A stretch of 64,000 bases of DNA from Methylobacter sp. (GTDB lineage Bacteria; Pseudomonadota; Gammaproteobacteria; Methylococcales; Methylomonadaceae), in NCBI GenBank assembly GCA_026399025.1, contig JAPLRU010000105.1, forward strand, positions 26,075 through 90,074. The letters run 5' to 3'. Below the pieces are notes generated by a model, which worked only from the letters and a program-made list of their open reading frames with translations, was not told where the DNA came from and did not search any database. The translations under genes were made by a program, and so were the position numbers. Shown here in pieces: positions 40,073 through 50,379 of the stretch. Position 1 is the first letter of the stretch. Each line of letters opens with the position of its first letter.

Positions 40073-41968
40073 ATGCGGCTCCCATACAAGCCGCCATTAT
40101 GGTGTGTCCTGTTCCCCAGTCTATTGCTTTTTTCCGGTTGCGCATCGACGCCTGCAAGCAGTGCCTTGCCTGAGCAAGAAGTGCTGGTGACTCATCCCTT
40201 AATAGATAATGACCGGCCGGAACGGATGACTGAATTATACCAGCATCCCTTCGCGTCTTCGTCTCTGGAAAGAAATCAGCAGCGTTTACAAGCCATTGAG
40301 ACTTTAATTCAGGCTGGCGACGGTGCCAATGCAAAACTGAACGCCGATGCGATCCGCCCCGCCGAACTGTCGTCCGAACAACGCGCCCAACTCAGTCTTC
40401 TTTACGCCCAGATTCTGCTCAGCTTCGGCGAAGCCGAACAAGCTATCGAGAGTTTGGCCTTGATACAATCGCAACAGCTTAGCCCGGATAACCAAATCAA
40501 GTATTTTCAATCGCAAGCTTTTGCTTACTCGTTAACGGGAAACCTGCTCGACAGCGCTAAATCCAGAATTCAATTGCACCCGTTGATCACCTCGCCCGAG
40601 GAGCGGGAAAAAAACCAGGCTGCCATTCTTGAAGCGTTACGGCTGTTGCCCGATACCGCGTTGCAGACCCATCAAACTGACACCTTGGCCGGCTGGATGG
40701 CCCTAGCCAACGTTTTAAAATACATTAACCAGCCCGATTTTGACGCTCAAATTAACCAATGGCGCACCACCTTTCCGGGGCATCCTGCCGATTTAGGTTT
40801 TTTGTATCGCCCTCAGGACACGCCGGAAAATACGCCTTTGCAAGCCAAAGCCATGGCCTTACTGCTACCCGAATCAGGGACCTTTGCCCAGGCAGGCAAA
40901 GCCATCCGTGCGGGGTTTATGGCTGCCTTCAACCATGCGGATAATGCATCCAAGCCTACGATTCGCTTTTACGATACCCAAAAATCGGCGCCGCAAGCCT
41001 TGTACGAGCTGGCTGTTGCAGACGGCGCTCAATTGATTATCGGACCGCTGGACAAAGAGCATATCCAAAGTTTGGCCGATACCGTTACCTTTAGCGTGCC
41101 TGTACTGGCCCTGAACCATATTCCGGGCCTGCAAAGAAATAAGCTCTACCAGTTTAGCCTCAGCCCTCTGGATGACGCCGACCAAATCGCTCATAAAGCA
41201 TCGGCGGACGGGCATCGGAAAGCGCTGCTGCTGATTCCTGAAAATGCGCAAGGCAAACGCGTCACCAATTATTTAACCGAAGATTGGCAAGATCTGGGCG
41301 GTACTGTCCTGGAAACACAAAGCTATAACCCCAAAGAAACCGACTTTTCGGCGCCGATTCAAAAGTTGCTCAATTTGGATGAAAGCGAACAGCGTTACAC
41401 TAAAATTCTTGCGCTGATACCTAACCTAAAATATACCCCTCGAAGACGCCGGGATGCAGATGCTGTCTTGTTAAGCGCTTACAGCGCAGAGGCTCGTTCT
41501 ATAAATCCCCAGCTTCAATTTTACCAAGCCGGCGACCTTCCCGTTTATGCGATGCCCAACGTTTACACCGGACAAGCTAACGCGTCGTTGGATAGCGACC
41601 TGAATAAAATAACTTTTTGCGACACCCCTTGGTTATTCCCTAAAGTTTATCAAGGGGAACTCGGCATGGACGCGCTGAAAGAAACCTGGAAGCAATTTCC
41701 CAGCGCCTATTTTCGCTTGATTGCGATGGGTATTGACGCTTATAACTTGACTGCACGCTTGGACGACCTGGAAACCAATTCCTATTCCGGCGCTACCGGA
41801 AATTTGTCGCTGACTGTCGACCGGCGCATCGAACGCGAATTGATATGCGCCAAGTTCATCGACGGACAGCCTGAAGTCAGCGGCTTTATCGGCGGAAATT
41901 ACGATGTCGCCATGCCGCCACCTGAGCCCAGCCAATCGATAAAGCCGGTTGATCATGCTGTTTATTAA
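40073..41968 (+). CDS. lpoA: Penicillin-binding protein activator LpoA
   Basis: Lipoprotein signal LLLFSGCAS; periplasmic binding-like C-terminus; divergent from rsmI, upstream of yraN. Start set at MRLPYKPPL. Confidence 0.88.
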   Translation: MRLPYKPPLWCVLFPSLLLFSGCASTPASSALPEQEVLVTHPLIDNDRPERMTELYQHPFASSSLERNQQRLQAIETLIQAGDGANAKLNADAIRPAELSSEQRAQLSLLYAQILLSFGEAEQAIESLALIQSQQLSPDNQIKYFQSQAFAYSLTGNLLDSAKSRIQLHPLITSPEEREKNQAAILEALRLLPDTALQTHQTDTLAGWMALANVLKYINQPDFDAQINQWRTTFPGHPADLGFLYRPQDTPENTPLQAKAMALLLPESGTFAQAGKAIRAGFMAAFNHADNASKPTIRFYDTQKSAPQALYELAVADGAQLIIGPLDKEHIQSLADTVTFSVPVLALNHIPGLQRNKLYQFSLSPLDDADQIAHKASADGHRKALLLIPENAQGKRVTNYLTEDWQDLGGTVLETQSYNPKETDFSAPIQKLLNLDESEQRYTKILALIPNLKYTPRRRRDADAVLLSAYSAEARSINPQLQFYQAGDLPVYAMPNVYTGQANASLDSDLNKITFCDTPWLFPKVYQGELGMDALKETWKQFPSAYFRLIAMGIDAYNLTARLDDLETNSYSGATGNLSLTVDRRIERELICAKFIDGQPEVSGFIGGNYDVAMPPPEPSQSIKPVDHAVY

Positions 41969-42320
41969 GTTCAAGGAGAAAGCGGCCCATTTAATTCGCG
42001 GCGAAAGCGCTGAAGAACAAGCCCACAAATTTCTGATTGACAAGGGACTGAAACCGGTGAGCCGAAATTTTCGCTGCAAACAGGGCGAACTCGACTTAAT
42101 AATGACTGATCGGCAGACCCTGGTTATTGTCGAAGTCCGCTTCCGTAAAACCGACAAATACGGCAGCGCGGTTGAGAGCATTACCCGCACCAAGCAATCG
42201 CGCATTATCGCGGCAACGCATATTTATCTTTCCGCGCAAAAAACAGACCGCCCGATCCGTTTTGACGTGGTTGCCATTTCCGGCAACGGCAACATCGATT
42301 GGATCCAAAACGCGTTTTAA
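41949..42320 (+). CDS. yraN: YraN/UPF0102 nuclease-like protein
   Basis: AEEQAHKFLIDKGLKPVSRNFRCKQGELDLIMTDRQTLVIVEVRFRK. Confidence 0.93.
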   Translation: MIMLFIKFKEKAAHLIRGESAEEQAHKFLIDKGLKPVSRNFRCKQGELDLIMTDRQTLVIVEVRFRKTDKYGSAVESITRTKQSRIIAATHIYLSAQKTDRPIRFDVVAISGNGNIDWIQNAF

Positions 42321-42429
42321 GCCATCGCGCTTTACAGGGTGTGCTAAAGTTTTAGCTATTCTTAAGAATGAACAGATTCGCTTTATTTATTAGGCAACCG
42401 TAAACAACGCTGGAAAAGGACGGACATCA

Positions 42430-42693
42430 ATGGCTAAATTAAAAAACGAACCTCAGTTGTTAAAAAAAGCGCTGGAGGTTGCTGAAAATTATGCAAAAAA
42501 TCGCGGCTATTCAGGATTCGCTTCGACCAACTCGGCGAAGGATAAGGTTGAATGTCTTTATCGCCTGCTGGTGAACGATCAGCTGATTCAGCCCTTGGCG
42601 ATCGATCAGGAAAACGCGTTGAATATGAAGCATAAATTAGCGTTATGGATAGCGCGGCAATTGCCGAAAGATCATCCGCTGTTAAAGCCGTAA
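42430..42693 (+). CDS. DUF5062-like small protein
   Basis: KLKNEPQLLKKALEVAENYAKNRGY pattern. Confidence 0.65.
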   Translation: MAKLKNEPQLLKKALEVAENYAKNRGYSGFASTNSAKDKVECLYRLLVNDQLIQPLAIDQENALNMKHKLALWIARQLPKDHPLLKP

Positions 42694-42710
42694 CGGAGCT
42701 AAAAAGCAGT

Positions 42711-42765
42711 CACCACGAAGGCACGAAGAATACGAAGAAATAAAAATTTCGTGCCCTTCGTGGTG
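42711..42765. repeat. Long inverted repeat, CACCACGAAGGCACGAA family
   Basis: CACCACGAAGGCACGAA...TTCGTGCCCTTCGTGGTG; related copy at 50380-50423. Confidence 0.85.
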
Positions 42766-42806
42766 AATTTTTTTACGTATACAAAGCCGTATTCGGAAAA
42801 GGCGGT

Positions 42807-44573
42807 CTATTTAACAACTCCCTCAGGCGAGGTATTAGTCGAGGTATTGGTGCTGATAAAAAGCGACTGATCCGACAGGTCATCCGGTTTACTCAGGGCG
42901 TTCAATAACACCGCGTCATGCCCATAAATATCGGGAAAAAACTCTAAACCCTCCTTTTGATCGAAAAAGGCCGTAGTATAAAAAAACAGCACCGGTATCG
43001 GCTTTTTCAATATCACACGTTGCGTTTTGGGCGTGTTCATGGCCAGTTGTATCGTCTCGGGAGTCCAATTGTCCTGGTTTTTAAGCGCAAACTCAGCCAA
43101 TTTCTGCGGATTGGCAACCCTTACGCAGCCATGGCTAAGATCCCGTCGCGATTTACTAAACAAAGAATTCGACGGCGTATCGTGCAAATACACGTCATCT
43201 TTGTTAGGGAAAATAAATTTCACCTTGCCCAGCGCATTTTTTCCTCCGGGACGCTGTCTGATTCTTAACTTGCCCTCTTTCAGCAAATTCATAGCTTCCG
43301 GGGTCAGCGCAGTCGGTTTTTCAGCGTCGCGAAATACCGACACCAGTTCCATATTTTCCTTGTTAAGATAATCGCCGTTTTGGCTTAACTTGGGTAATAT
43401 TTCATTTTTTATAATGCTGTAAGGCACATTCCAATAAGGCATGAAATCGATAAAATGCATTTCCGCCATCAACACCGGAGTTTGGGTTTTCAGCGCATTG
43501 CCGACCACCACCCTCATATTGACCACATCGGCATCCGGCTGATCAATCGACTCAAACGCCCATAATTGAAAGGCCGGAATATTAACAATAATAGAGGATC
43601 CGGTACTCAGTTCCGGTAACCAGCGCAGCCGTTCCATCGCCAACTCGATTTGCGTTACCCGGTAGCTTAAAGGCACATTGAGCGCGGCCACCGAACCTTT
43701 TCCGAGATGCCCGTCCGCGGTCAAGCCATGACGTTTTTGAAACTTTTTAACCCCGTTAACGATTGCGTCACTGTAGCGCAAGGATTTTTCGGCGTTGCCG
43801 GGCGCTTTATCTTCAGGCATATCGCCGATAAAAATTAAAAACCGGCGCAGCTCGGCCACTTGCGGATGACTCTCGCCGGGATGCAAGGTTTCTTTAATGT
43901 CCAGTTTAAACGGCAACGCTTTCGCGGCAAGTTCACGGTAATCAGCCAATGACTGCTTTAACTTTTGATATTGCTTTAATTGGGGCTCAGCCGATAGCGC
44001 TAATTGAGCCAGCGTGTTTTGCGCCAGACTGTTTTTAATCAGCAGCGGCAAATCGACCAGCTTTTTCTCCCTTAACTTTAAGTTAAAATTGATGCCTTGC
44101 GGGTTGACTCGACCATAATGCAAATCATGCAGGAAGCGTAGCAACGAAATACTGAGCGCCGTATCGTAGAGCGCCAAGTCTTTATAGGCGTCCGGTTTCA
44201 ATGTTAACGCGGGCGGCAGTTTTTGCCGTAGCGTTTCCGTATCGTAATTTTTCGAATTTAAGCCGTCGGCAGCCGCGTTCGCCAATAGATTAAGCGCTTC
44301 GTTGATGTTTTTTTCCGCATCCGCGTTGCCTAGCCATAGCAACCGGTGCTCCGACTGCTTATAGAGAGACTCAAGGTCCTCGGTACGATTGGGGAAATTG
44401 GACAGCGTCAAGTAAGGATGCTGTTTCGCCGCAATAATAGCGCTAATTTCCTGAGCGACGCCGGGAGGTTGTTCCTGACTGACGACTTCTTCGGCAAGCG
44501 CGGCTTGCAGGGGGAGCGCTAAGAAAAGAAATATTAGCAGTCGGGGAATAGGGTGGCTTATGATCTTTTTCAA
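42807..44573 (-). CDS. L,D-transpeptidase (YcbB/LdtD-like) with peptidoglycan-binding domain
   Basis: VKKFQKRHGLTADGHLGKGSVAALN; LHDTPSNSLFSKSRRDLSHGCVRVANP (HxnnSHGCVR). Confidence 0.93.
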   Translation of the reverse strand: MKKIISHPIPRLLIFLFLALPLQAALAEEVVSQEQPPGVAQEISAIIAAKQHPYLTLSNFPNRTEDLESLYKQSEHRLLWLGNADAEKNINEALNLLANAAADGLNSKNYDTETLRQKLPPALTLKPDAYKDLALYDTALSISLLRFLHDLHYGRVNPQGINFNLKLREKKLVDLPLLIKNSLAQNTLAQLALSAEPQLKQYQKLKQSLADYRELAAKALPFKLDIKETLHPGESHPQVAELRRFLIFIGDMPEDKAPGNAEKSLRYSDAIVNGVKKFQKRHGLTADGHLGKGSVAALNVPLSYRVTQIELAMERLRWLPELSTGSSIIVNIPAFQLWAFESIDQPDADVVNMRVVVGNALKTQTPVLMAEMHFIDFMPYWNVPYSIIKNEILPKLSQNGDYLNKENMELVSVFRDAEKPTALTPEAMNLLKEGKLRIRQRPGGKNALGKVKFIFPNKDDVYLHDTPSNSLFSKSRRDLSHGCVRVANPQKLAEFALKNQDNWTPETIQLAMNTPKTQRVILKKPIPVLFFYTTAFFDQKEGLEFFPDIYGHDAVLLNALSKPDDLSDQSLFISTNTSTNTSPEGVVK

Positions 44574-45031
44574 TTGATGTCTTCGCTGAATGGTCGTGAT
44601 AGTCGGTTTTGCGCTTAGGGCGCGCCAAAACTCTCTAATATAGGATAATCAGTCTTTTACTATACGAGTCGATAGTGCGGCGATTTTAACATCAACTCTA
44701 TCGTTCGAGGAAGTTTTGAGGCAACAGGGACGCAGGGGCATTGCCGTGAGGTTATGAAGCGATTGTACATTCCATTGGAATCAAACCCGGTAAACAAAGC
44801 ATTTATTCACCCCAGAGTCGATGACCCTCAACAAAATTGTCGGCGGAGTGGTTATTCATGCGGGCCCGATTTCAAGCGTGTTGGGGCTGTCGAATATCCT
44901 TAAAGCTGGGGAGAGGATTACCATTTAAATCAGGCGCCGTCGATTTTTAAAGTGCAAACGTGTTGCTGGTACAATACGCCTCCCACAGAAAACCGCCCGC
45001 AAGGGTTTCCCCAAATTAAAGAGAATGACCG

Positions 45032-45331
45032 ATGCGCCTTAGTCCCCAAAACGTCGCCGCCTTGCGCGAAGCTATCGGCTCGATTGCGCCGGATGCGGCA
45101 GCCATCCGCTTGTTCGGGTCCCGGTTGGACGATGACGCACGCGGCGGCGATGTCGACCTGATGATCGATTTCGACCATCCCGTTGAACATCCCGCAGCGC
45201 TTTCAGCGCGCTTGGCTGTCCGCGCCTCACGCGCAATCGGCGGCAGACAGGTTGATGTTTTGTTACGCGCGCCCAATCTGACCCAAAGCGCGATACACCG
45301 AATTGCGCTGGCAGAAGGCTTCTTGCTATAA
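45032..45331 (+). CDS. MNT-type nucleotidyltransferase (putative antitoxin)
   Basis: IRLFGSRLDDDARGGDVDLMIDF = GSx10DxD motif. Confidence 0.9.
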   Translation: MRLSPQNVAALREAIGSIAPDAAAIRLFGSRLDDDARGGDVDLMIDFDHPVEHPAALSARLAVRASRAIGGRQVDVLLRAPNLTQSAIHRIALAEGFLL

Positions 45332-45810
45332 CTCAACTTACTCCTCAGCAAGAAAGACTGCTGTTTCTTGCCAGAGTCGTCAGGCGCGAGATCAAGCATC
45401 TGCAAAGCACCGATAACCGCTTATTTGCCCAGTCATTGACGGTGACGCTTGTTGCCGAGCTGAATAACGATGAGGATTTGGCCGAAAGGGTGGAAGCCTT
45501 CATCAGCCGGTTCGGACGACTCCAGGATACCTTGGGCGATAAGCTGTTGCCCCATTTGCCGGCGTTCGTCGGCGAGCGCACCGCCACGGCAGTGGACAAC
45601 CTGGATCGTGCCGAGCGCTTGGGCTGGATCAAACCCAGCGATAGTTGGTTGGAAACCCGAAAACTCAGAAACAAAATGGTGCATGAATATATCGAAGTCC
45701 CGGAAGTACTCGCCGATGCGCTCAACACAGGTCATCAGTGCGTAGCGGATTTGGTTTATGCCGCCAGCCGGATGTTGGCGGAAATCGACAAGCGGATAGT
45801 GGAAAAATAG
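45331..45810 (+). CDS. HEPN-like protein (putative toxin partner of the MNT)
   Basis: Frame stays open upstream of the track ORF to the MNT stop: TQLTPQQERLLFLARVVRREIKHLQSTDNRLFAQS...; RNKMVHEY = Rx4H motif. Start codon not certain. Confidence 0.75.
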   Translation, partial: TQLTPQQERLLFLARVVRREIKHLQSTDNRLFAQSLTVTLVAELNNDEDLAERVEAFISRFGRLQDTLGDKLLPHLPAFVGERTATAVDNLDRAERLGWIKPSDSWLETRKLRNKMVHEYIEVPEVLADALNTGHQCVADLVYAASRMLAEIDKRIVEK

Positions 45811-45930
45811 GGCTTTTATCCCAAGTAATCGGCATTTTTAGCTTTTTGCCGGTCAATTCATCCTGAATTGGCGTTTATCCCAAACGGCTTAGAAACGAGC
45901 ATGAAATAAAGTGAACAACTGTGTGCGGCA

Positions 45931-46059
45931 GGAGTGCAAGCTTTGCTTACACATGCAGGCGAAGCCTGCACTCCGACTATTGGCAACTTGCCTAAGGAAC
46001 GTGCATGAAATAACTTCGGCATCTGGCTCCCTCTCCTGCTGGAGAGGGTTGGGGTGAGG
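45931..46059. repeat. Intergenic repeat cluster
   Basis: GGAGTGCAAGCTTTGCTT...GCAGGCGAAGCCTGCACTCC and CTCCCTCTCCTGCTGGAGAGGGTTGGGGTGAGG. Confidence 0.6.
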
Positions 46060-46194
46060 AGAATCAAAATGCTCAAGTTATTCCACGCCCCACTCATTCG
46101 GTGCTGAACTGATTTTCCAGGTTGGTAGCTACGGTCAATTGCTGTTCCGGTGATAAAATAGCCCATCACTTTTATCGTTACATAGGAAATCCTT

Positions 46195-49100
46195 ATGTCA
46201 CCCGCACCGCGCTCGCCCCGGAAAATGGTTATCGCTTTGTCCTTGTTCCTGGCCGTATTGATCTCGTGTTTAATGCAAACCAATGAATATTTTGTCAATG
46301 GCAAAGGATTGGATAGCGATTGGTTAAATCTGCAAACTTGGTTGACGCCGCTGAGTAACCATGAGGCTTTGGGGCAGGCTGGGGTTAATGTAGGTGCTCT
46401 GAATGATGTGATTTTTGTAGACTCGCAACACGGCTGGGCGGTTGGATGGGATGGCGTCATTTTAGTTACCGATGACGGCGGGCAAAACTGGCGGCAGCAA
46501 CAAAGCCGGGTGAACGCAGTGCTTGAGGCGGTCCGGTTCACCGACCCGCAACACGGCTGGGCGCTTGGGGAAGGCGTCATCCTGGCTACCGACAACGGAG
46601 GGCAAAGCTGGCGGCAGCAACAAAGCGGCGTGAAGGCAGGACTTAACGCGGTTCAGTTCACCGACCCGCAACACGGCTGGGCGCTGAGTGAGTATGGCAT
46701 TATCCTGGCTACCGACAACGGAGGGCAAAGCTGGCGGCAGCAACAAAGCGGTGTGAAGACAGGGCTTAGGGCGGTTCAGTTCACCGACCCGCAACACGGC
46801 TGGGCAGTTGGATGGGGTGGTATCATTCTGGCTACCGACAACGGCGGGCAAAGTTGGCGGCAACAACAGAGCGGAGTGATTACAGCTCTGGACGCGGTAC
46901 ATTTCACTGATCTGCAACACGGCCGGGCGGTGGGACAGGATGGGGTTATTCTGGCTACCGATAATGGGGGTAAAAGCTGGCAGCAACAACAGAGCGGAGT
47001 GAGCACAGCGCTGAACGCGGTACATTTCACTAATCTGCAACATGGCTGGGCGGTGGGGGGGGACCCTATGCGTAATTACGGCATCATTCTAGTCACCGAT
47101 AATGGAGGTCAAAGTTGGCATCAGCAACAGAGAGGTGTGAAGGCTCGTCTTTACTCGGTACAGTTCACCGATTCGCAACATGGTTGGGCGGTCGGATATG
47201 ACGGCATTATTCTCGCTACCGACAATGGTGGGCAAGATTGGCATCAGCAACAGAATGCTGTGAAGACTTGGTGGCTTAATGGGGTACAGTTCGCCGATTC
47301 ACAACATGGTTGGGCGGTCGGATATGATGGCATTATTCTCGCCACTGACAATGGTGGAGGAGGTTGGCATCAGCAACAGAGTGGTGTAAAAACAATACTT
47401 GGTGCGGTACAGTTCATTGATCAGCAACATGGTTGGGCGGTGGGTGATAGGGGTATCATCCTTGCTACCGATGACGGCGGGCAAAGTTGGCGGCAGCAAC
47501 AAAGCGGAGTAAATACAATGCTTTACTCGGTACAGTTCACCGATTTGCAACATGGTTGGGCGGTCGGATATGACGGTATTATTCTCGCCACCAATAACGG
47601 CGGACAAAGTTGGCATCAGCAACAGAGTGGCGTGGAAACAAGGCTTGTCGCGGTGCAGTTCATCGACCAACAACACGGTTGGGTGGCGGGGTGGAATGGT
47701 ATTCTCGTTACTGACAACGGCGGGCAAAGTTGGAGACAGCAACAGAGTGGCGTGGAAGCAAGACTTGTCGCGGTACATTTCACTGATCTGCAACATGGTC
47801 GGGCGGTGGGACAGGATGGGATCATTCTCGCCACCGACAATGCCGGGCAAAGCTGGCATCAGCAACAGAGCGGGGTGACAACGTTTCTTAGTGCGGTACA
47901 GTTCGTCGATTCGCAACACGGTTGGGCGGCGGGTGAGAATGGCGTTATTCTCGTCACAGACAACGGCGGCGTAACTTGGCAAAATCGCGCGCCTAATCCA
48001 AAAGTATTTGCCGAAGGCCGCGCCAAACTAGCCGTTTTCCCGAGCCCTTTAGCTCTGCTGTTATTACTGCTTACCGGTTTCTCACTGTTCCTACACACCT
48101 ATCGCTATTACGCCGAGCCGCGTAGGCTGCAAGGCGGCATCAGCGACGCGCCCGTCACCCAAGCCAAAGAAGACTGCTTAGGACGACTGGAGCTGGTCAA
48201 AACCCTGGCCAATTTAATCCGCAACCGCGATACCGTGCCGCCGCTGGCGATTGCGATTACCGCGCCCTGGGGTAGCGGCAAAAGTTCGGTGCTGGGCTTG
48301 TTAGAGCATGAGTTGAAAGGCGATGTGTTTACGGTGCAGTTGAATGCTTGGCATTACCGCGATGATGGGCAATTGCTGGCGGCGTTAATGGAACATGTTC
48401 GCGAGCAAGCTTTGCCGCCGTTATTAAGCTGGGACAACCTGCTGTTTCGCTTTCATCTGGTGCGGCTACGCTGTTTTGCGGGCTCCGGCTTCCGTAGTTT
48501 GATAGCGCTGTCGGCAGGTCTTACGACAACAGCGTTTTTTGCCCAACAACAGCAATGGCAAATCCTCGGCGATTGGCTAAACCGTGAATTACCGGCATTA
48601 ATTCCGTCGTGGTTGCAACCATCAGCCGCCGAACCCTGGTTTAAACTGGTGTTGGCGCTGTTGGCGGCATTGCTGGTTTACCGTTTGCTGAAATCGTGGC
48701 TATCAGTATTTTCCGCGTTTTCCCCGGAGTTGGTCGCCGTGGCAAATCGTTTGAGCAAGTCCACCCGCGAGGCGATGCAGGTTGCCGACTGGTCGAAAGA
48801 TGCCGGCTTGCGCTTTCGCTTCGCGCGGGATTTCGAGACGGTGGCAAAGGCTTTGGGCAAAGGCCGCTTGCTGCTGTTGATCGACGACCTGGATCGTTGC
48901 GAGCCTAAGCAAATCGAGTCGGTGATGACGACGCTGAACTTTTTGTTTTCAACTCCCGCGCCCTGTTATGCGGTGCTGGCGATGGATTGGCGTTATGTAA
49001 CCGATGCCTTGGGGCTGGCGTTTAAGGACTTGGCCGTAGCCCGCGCCGATACCGATACCAAAGGCAAAGCTTTTGCCGAACATTATCTAGAAAAAATTAT

Positions 49101-50289
49101 TCAGATCAGCATCGATTTACCGGCAGTGGACGGCAGCCGAGTCGCACTCATCGACCGGACTCAGCGTAAGACGGAAGAGGTTATCGATTGGTGGGATAAG
49201 CTGACCAGCTATTGGCCTTGGCTGAGCAATGCGCCGGGTGTGTTTTATCCCCTTTCTCCCATTCTTTCCCTGAGGCAGAGCGGGCTTGAGCGTGTTAGCG
49301 ATTTGCCCCGTCAGCGTTGGCGGCGTTTTGCGATTGCCGTGTTGCAGAGCCCGTTGCGTTTGTTGGTGTCGGTCGGCTGGCGGGAGCTGGAGGCCGGTTT
49401 GTGGATGGGGTGGCAAGCCATTAAGCGGCTTAACGGCAAGATGTTGACGCCGGTTTCCGATGGCTTGCTGATTTTATGGTTGGCGACGGCATTGGCTTTT
49501 GCCGGAGTGCAGCTGGGTTTGATTACTCAGGAGTTTGCCGCCCGGCAATTGAAGCCTGATGCAGTGGAAAGTAAAGCGACCGTTATTGATCCCGCTAAAA
49601 ATGCCAAGCCTGAACTTGAGAAAAAGCCGGTCGAAGCGCCTGAGTCTAAAGCCGCAGCCGCGCCTGTGGTATTTGTCGATGAACAACGCTATCCCACGTA
49701 TTATGGGTTGTGGGCTTTTGTCGGTATTTTAAGTTTGATGTTGTTACTGATGGTTTGGCGTTTAAGTTTGCGGCTGCAAGATACCCAGGTTTTTATCGAG
49801 GTTATGAGTCAATGGCAGCTTTGGCTTGCCCAACACCATGACACGCCGCGCGATTGGAAGCGTTTGTTCAATCGTGCGCGGTTGTTTGCGATGCGGGTGC
49901 GCGTTTATCGGCAAAAGCCGTGGTACGAGGCGTTCGATGAAAAATGGCGGGCTTGGCGTTTTCAAGAGTATTCTCCGGCTCAACGCGACGAATTGGATGA
50001 GCGTTTAGCGATGCATTTGTTGATGCTGGATGTTTATATGAAAGGTGAGCTGGCAACAATCGTATGGCAATTTTTTAAAAATAAAAAAGATAATGATAGA
50101 TTCCACAGACTCATTGAGGCACTTATGACAAGGTCGAACGATTTTCCTGAACTGAAGATACTAATGAATCATCTTGAACGCTCGTATAATGAGGCCAATG
50201 ATGAACGATCTGCCGAACAAGAAAAGGCTGAGGCTCAACTGCGCTTATGGTTTAGTTTGTATGCGGCCTTGAATACGTTGCGCTTGTAA
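46195..50289 (+). CDS. Membrane protein: N-terminal TM, about 13 Ycf48/BNR-like propeller repeats, TM segments, KAP-family P-loop NTPase
   Basis: Repeat QHGWAVGYDGIILATDNGGQSWRQQQSGVKTxLxAVQFTD; TM FPSPLALLLLLLTGFSLFL; Walker A APWGSGKSSVLGLL; Walker B RLLLLIDDLDRCEP; WHYRDDGQL. Confidence 0.9.
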   Translation: MSPAPRSPRKMVIALSLFLAVLISCLMQTNEYFVNGKGLDSDWLNLQTWLTPLSNHEALGQAGVNVGALNDVIFVDSQHGWAVGWDGVILVTDDGGQNWRQQQSRVNAVLEAVRFTDPQHGWALGEGVILATDNGGQSWRQQQSGVKAGLNAVQFTDPQHGWALSEYGIILATDNGGQSWRQQQSGVKTGLRAVQFTDPQHGWAVGWGGIILATDNGGQSWRQQQSGVITALDAVHFTDLQHGRAVGQDGVILATDNGGKSWQQQQSGVSTALNAVHFTNLQHGWAVGGDPMRNYGIILVTDNGGQSWHQQQRGVKARLYSVQFTDSQHGWAVGYDGIILATDNGGQDWHQQQNAVKTWWLNGVQFADSQHGWAVGYDGIILATDNGGGGWHQQQSGVKTILGAVQFIDQQHGWAVGDRGIILATDDGGQSWRQQQSGVNTMLYSVQFTDLQHGWAVGYDGIILATNNGGQSWHQQQSGVETRLVAVQFIDQQHGWVAGWNGILVTDNGGQSWRQQQSGVEARLVAVHFTDLQHGRAVGQDGIILATDNAGQSWHQQQSGVTTFLSAVQFVDSQHGWAAGENGVILVTDNGGVTWQNRAPNPKVFAEGRAKLAVFPSPLALLLLLLTGFSLFLHTYRYYAEPRRLQGGISDAPVTQAKEDCLGRLELVKTLANLIRNRDTVPPLAIAITAPWGSGKSSVLGLLEHELKGDVFTVQLNAWHYRDDGQLLAALMEHVREQALPPLLSWDNLLFRFHLVRLRCFAGSGFRSLIALSAGLTTTAFFAQQQQWQILGDWLNRELPALIPSWLQPSAAEPWFKLVLALLAALLVYRLLKSWLSVFSAFSPELVAVANRLSKSTREAMQVADWSKDAGLRFRFARDFETVAKALGKGRLLLLIDDLDRCEPKQIESVMTTLNFLFSTPAPCYAVLAMDWRYVTDALGLAFKDLAVARADTDTKGKAFAEHYLEKIIQISIDLPAVDGSRVALIDRTQRKTEEVIDWWDKLTSYWPWLSNAPGVFYPLSPILSLRQSGLERVSDLPRQRWRRFAIAVLQSPLRLLVSVGWRELEAGLWMGWQAIKRLNGKMLTPVSDGLLILWLATALAFAGVQLGLITQEFAARQLKPDAVESKATVIDPAKNAKPELEKKPVEAPESKAAAAPVVFVDEQRYPTYYGLWAFVGILSLMLLLMVWRLSLRLQDTQVFIEVMSQWQLWLAQHHDTPRDWKRLFNRARLFAMRVRVYRQKPWYEAFDEKWRAWRFQEYSPAQRDELDERLAMHLLMLDVYMKGELATIVWQFFKNKKDNDRFHRLIEALMTRSNDFPELKILMNHLERSYNEANDERSAEQEKAEAQLRLWFSLYAALNTLRL
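46426..47960 (+). repeat. About 13 tandem repeats of about 126 bp inside the KAP gene
   Basis: Recurring CAACA(C/T)GG(C/T)TGGGCGGT...ACCGACAA(C/T)GG(C/T)GGGCAAAG(C/T)TGGC at roughly 126-bp spacing. Confidence 0.92.
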
Positions 50290-50379
50290 TTGCAATAAAA
50301 CCAGCGAGTTGTCGCTGTAACAGTAACTTATTTATTAATAAGGAGTGAATACAAGAGTTCGGCTAAAAACCTAAAAAAT

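Noticed and set aside
44821-44928. 35-aa ORF MTLNKIVGGVVIHAGPISSVLGLSNILKAGERITI
   Set aside because: Too short and without recognisable homology or a clear ribosome-binding site; cannot be supported.
46426-47960. Periodic repeats as a possible CRISPR array
   Set aside because: Repeats are 126-bp in-frame coding units, with no spacer/repeat alternation of CRISPR size.
46462-47982. Long minus-strand ORFs (e.g. 46462-47043, 47299-47982) inside the KAP gene
   Set aside because: They are antisense reading frames of the same 126-bp repeats; the sense frame gives clear propeller and NTPase motifs.
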